IMG/VR virus record: IMGVR_UViG_3300035698_010598 | Coordinates: 1-42,058 of that record | Source: a virus | DNA: 42,058 nucleotides | Strand: one strand, 5' to 3' | Part shown: positions 41,938 to 42,058 of the stretch, piece after piece | How positions within the stretch are numbered: the stretch's first letter is position 1 | Layout of the letters: every line of letters begins with the position of its first letter | Position numbers and translations under genes: made by a program | Notes under the pieces: model-generated | What the model saw: the letters and a program-made list of their open reading frames with translations, nothing else | The model's database searches: none | Told to the model about the DNA's origin: nothing

Positions 41938-41969
41938 TATAAAACTTGATTCTTTGCTGTTTTGACCAT
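41937..41969 (-). pseudogene. terS leader remnant (10 codons) coupled to the methyltransferase
   Basis: An ATG after GGGGGTAAAA reads MVKTAKNQVL and then stops. The first eight codons equal those of terS. The TAA shares its last base with the methyltransferase ATG (TAATG), so ribosomes starting on the duplicated terS site could reinitiate on that gene, which has no ribosome site of its own. Confidence 0.75.
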
Positions 41970-41979
41970 TTTTACCCCC
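41945..41979. repeat. 35-bp direct repeat, upstream copy
   Basis: This is identical to 41365-41399. In this copy the terS reading frame is cut after eight matching codons and meets a stop two codons later. Recombination between the copies would remove 580 bases, deleting the methyltransferase gene and leaving an intact terS. Confidence 0.95.
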
Positions 41980-41999
41980 TTTTGGTTGTTTTTTTATAC

Positions 42000-42029
42000 A
42001 AATATGGCACACCCCGCCAAAAAAATCAA
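42000..42029 (-). promoter_or_regulatory. candidate late promoter upstream of the terminase operon
   Basis: On the - strand TTGATT (42024-42029) and ATATTT (42000-42005) are 18 bases apart, followed by TATAAAAA. They would start transcripts about 25 bases before the terS leader. The match to consensus is only fair. Confidence 0.3.
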
Positions 42030-42047
42030 GTTGGTCGAGTGTCGATG

Positions 42048-42058
42048 CTGACGGACAG
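42048..42058. repeat. terminal direct repeat, right copy
   Basis: Identical to bases 1-11. Joining the ends would bring the non-coding repeat region directly upstream of the leftward terminase operon. Confidence 0.7.

Overview
The window looks like one complete, circularly permuted or circularised genome of a tailed phage. The same 11 bases stand at both ends, and genes run continuously round the join. It carries small and large terminase, portal, scaffold, major capsid protein, head-tail adaptor, a gp10-like tail protein and internal virion proteins. No tape measure, sheath or major tail tube protein was seen, so a short-tailed (podovirus-like) virion is likely. DNA is AT-rich, Shine-Dalgarno sites are strong, and genes are often joined by ATGA or TAATG overlaps. 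A bacterial host is certain; its identity cannot be read from the sequence. No integrase, tRNA or RNA polymerase gene was found.

Layout. Bases 1-336 are non-coding and rich in GTTGATA/TATCAA repeats, with a G/C-run hairpin. A leftward lysis cassette follows (474-1765): DUF5675 protein, holin-like membrane protein, alpha/beta-hydrolase (lipase-like) and a tiny two-helix membrane protein. A rightward early module (2046-4210) starts from a good promoter at 1976-2003. It holds small unknown genes, an XRE regulator and a zinc-finger protein, and ends in a triplicated 52-bp repeat feeding a bidirectional terminator. Everything further right is leftward. The replication/recombination block (17825 down to 4463) is headed by an XRE regulator under a perfect 14-bp-arm palindrome. 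It continues with a PolB-type exonuclease, Gp3/RDF-like protein, SSB-like protein, PD-(D/E)XK nuclease, a RecD2 helicase split into two coupled genes, ERCC4 nuclease, pentapeptide-repeat protein, SF3 helicase, CHC2 primase and HNH nuclease. The structural block (42012 down to 17904) runs from terminase through capsid and connector genes to tail and adhesin genes.

Several genes too short for a usual ORF cut-off are supported by Shine-Dalgarno sites and stop/start overlaps: 1064-1243, 2581-2754, 6102-6212, 7020-7196, 7651-7824 and 9562-9723.

The most unusual points are these. A 35-bp perfect duplication of the small-terminase start brackets a cytosine-methyltransferase-like gene and leaves a 10-codon terS leader coupled to it. 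A glycosyltransferase-methyltransferase fusion sits inside the capsid/connector operon. A beta-helix protein has a signal peptide. A 33-bp perfect inverted repeat lies in two distant intergenic gaps. The left-end repeat region and the gap beside the primase are candidate origin or control regions.
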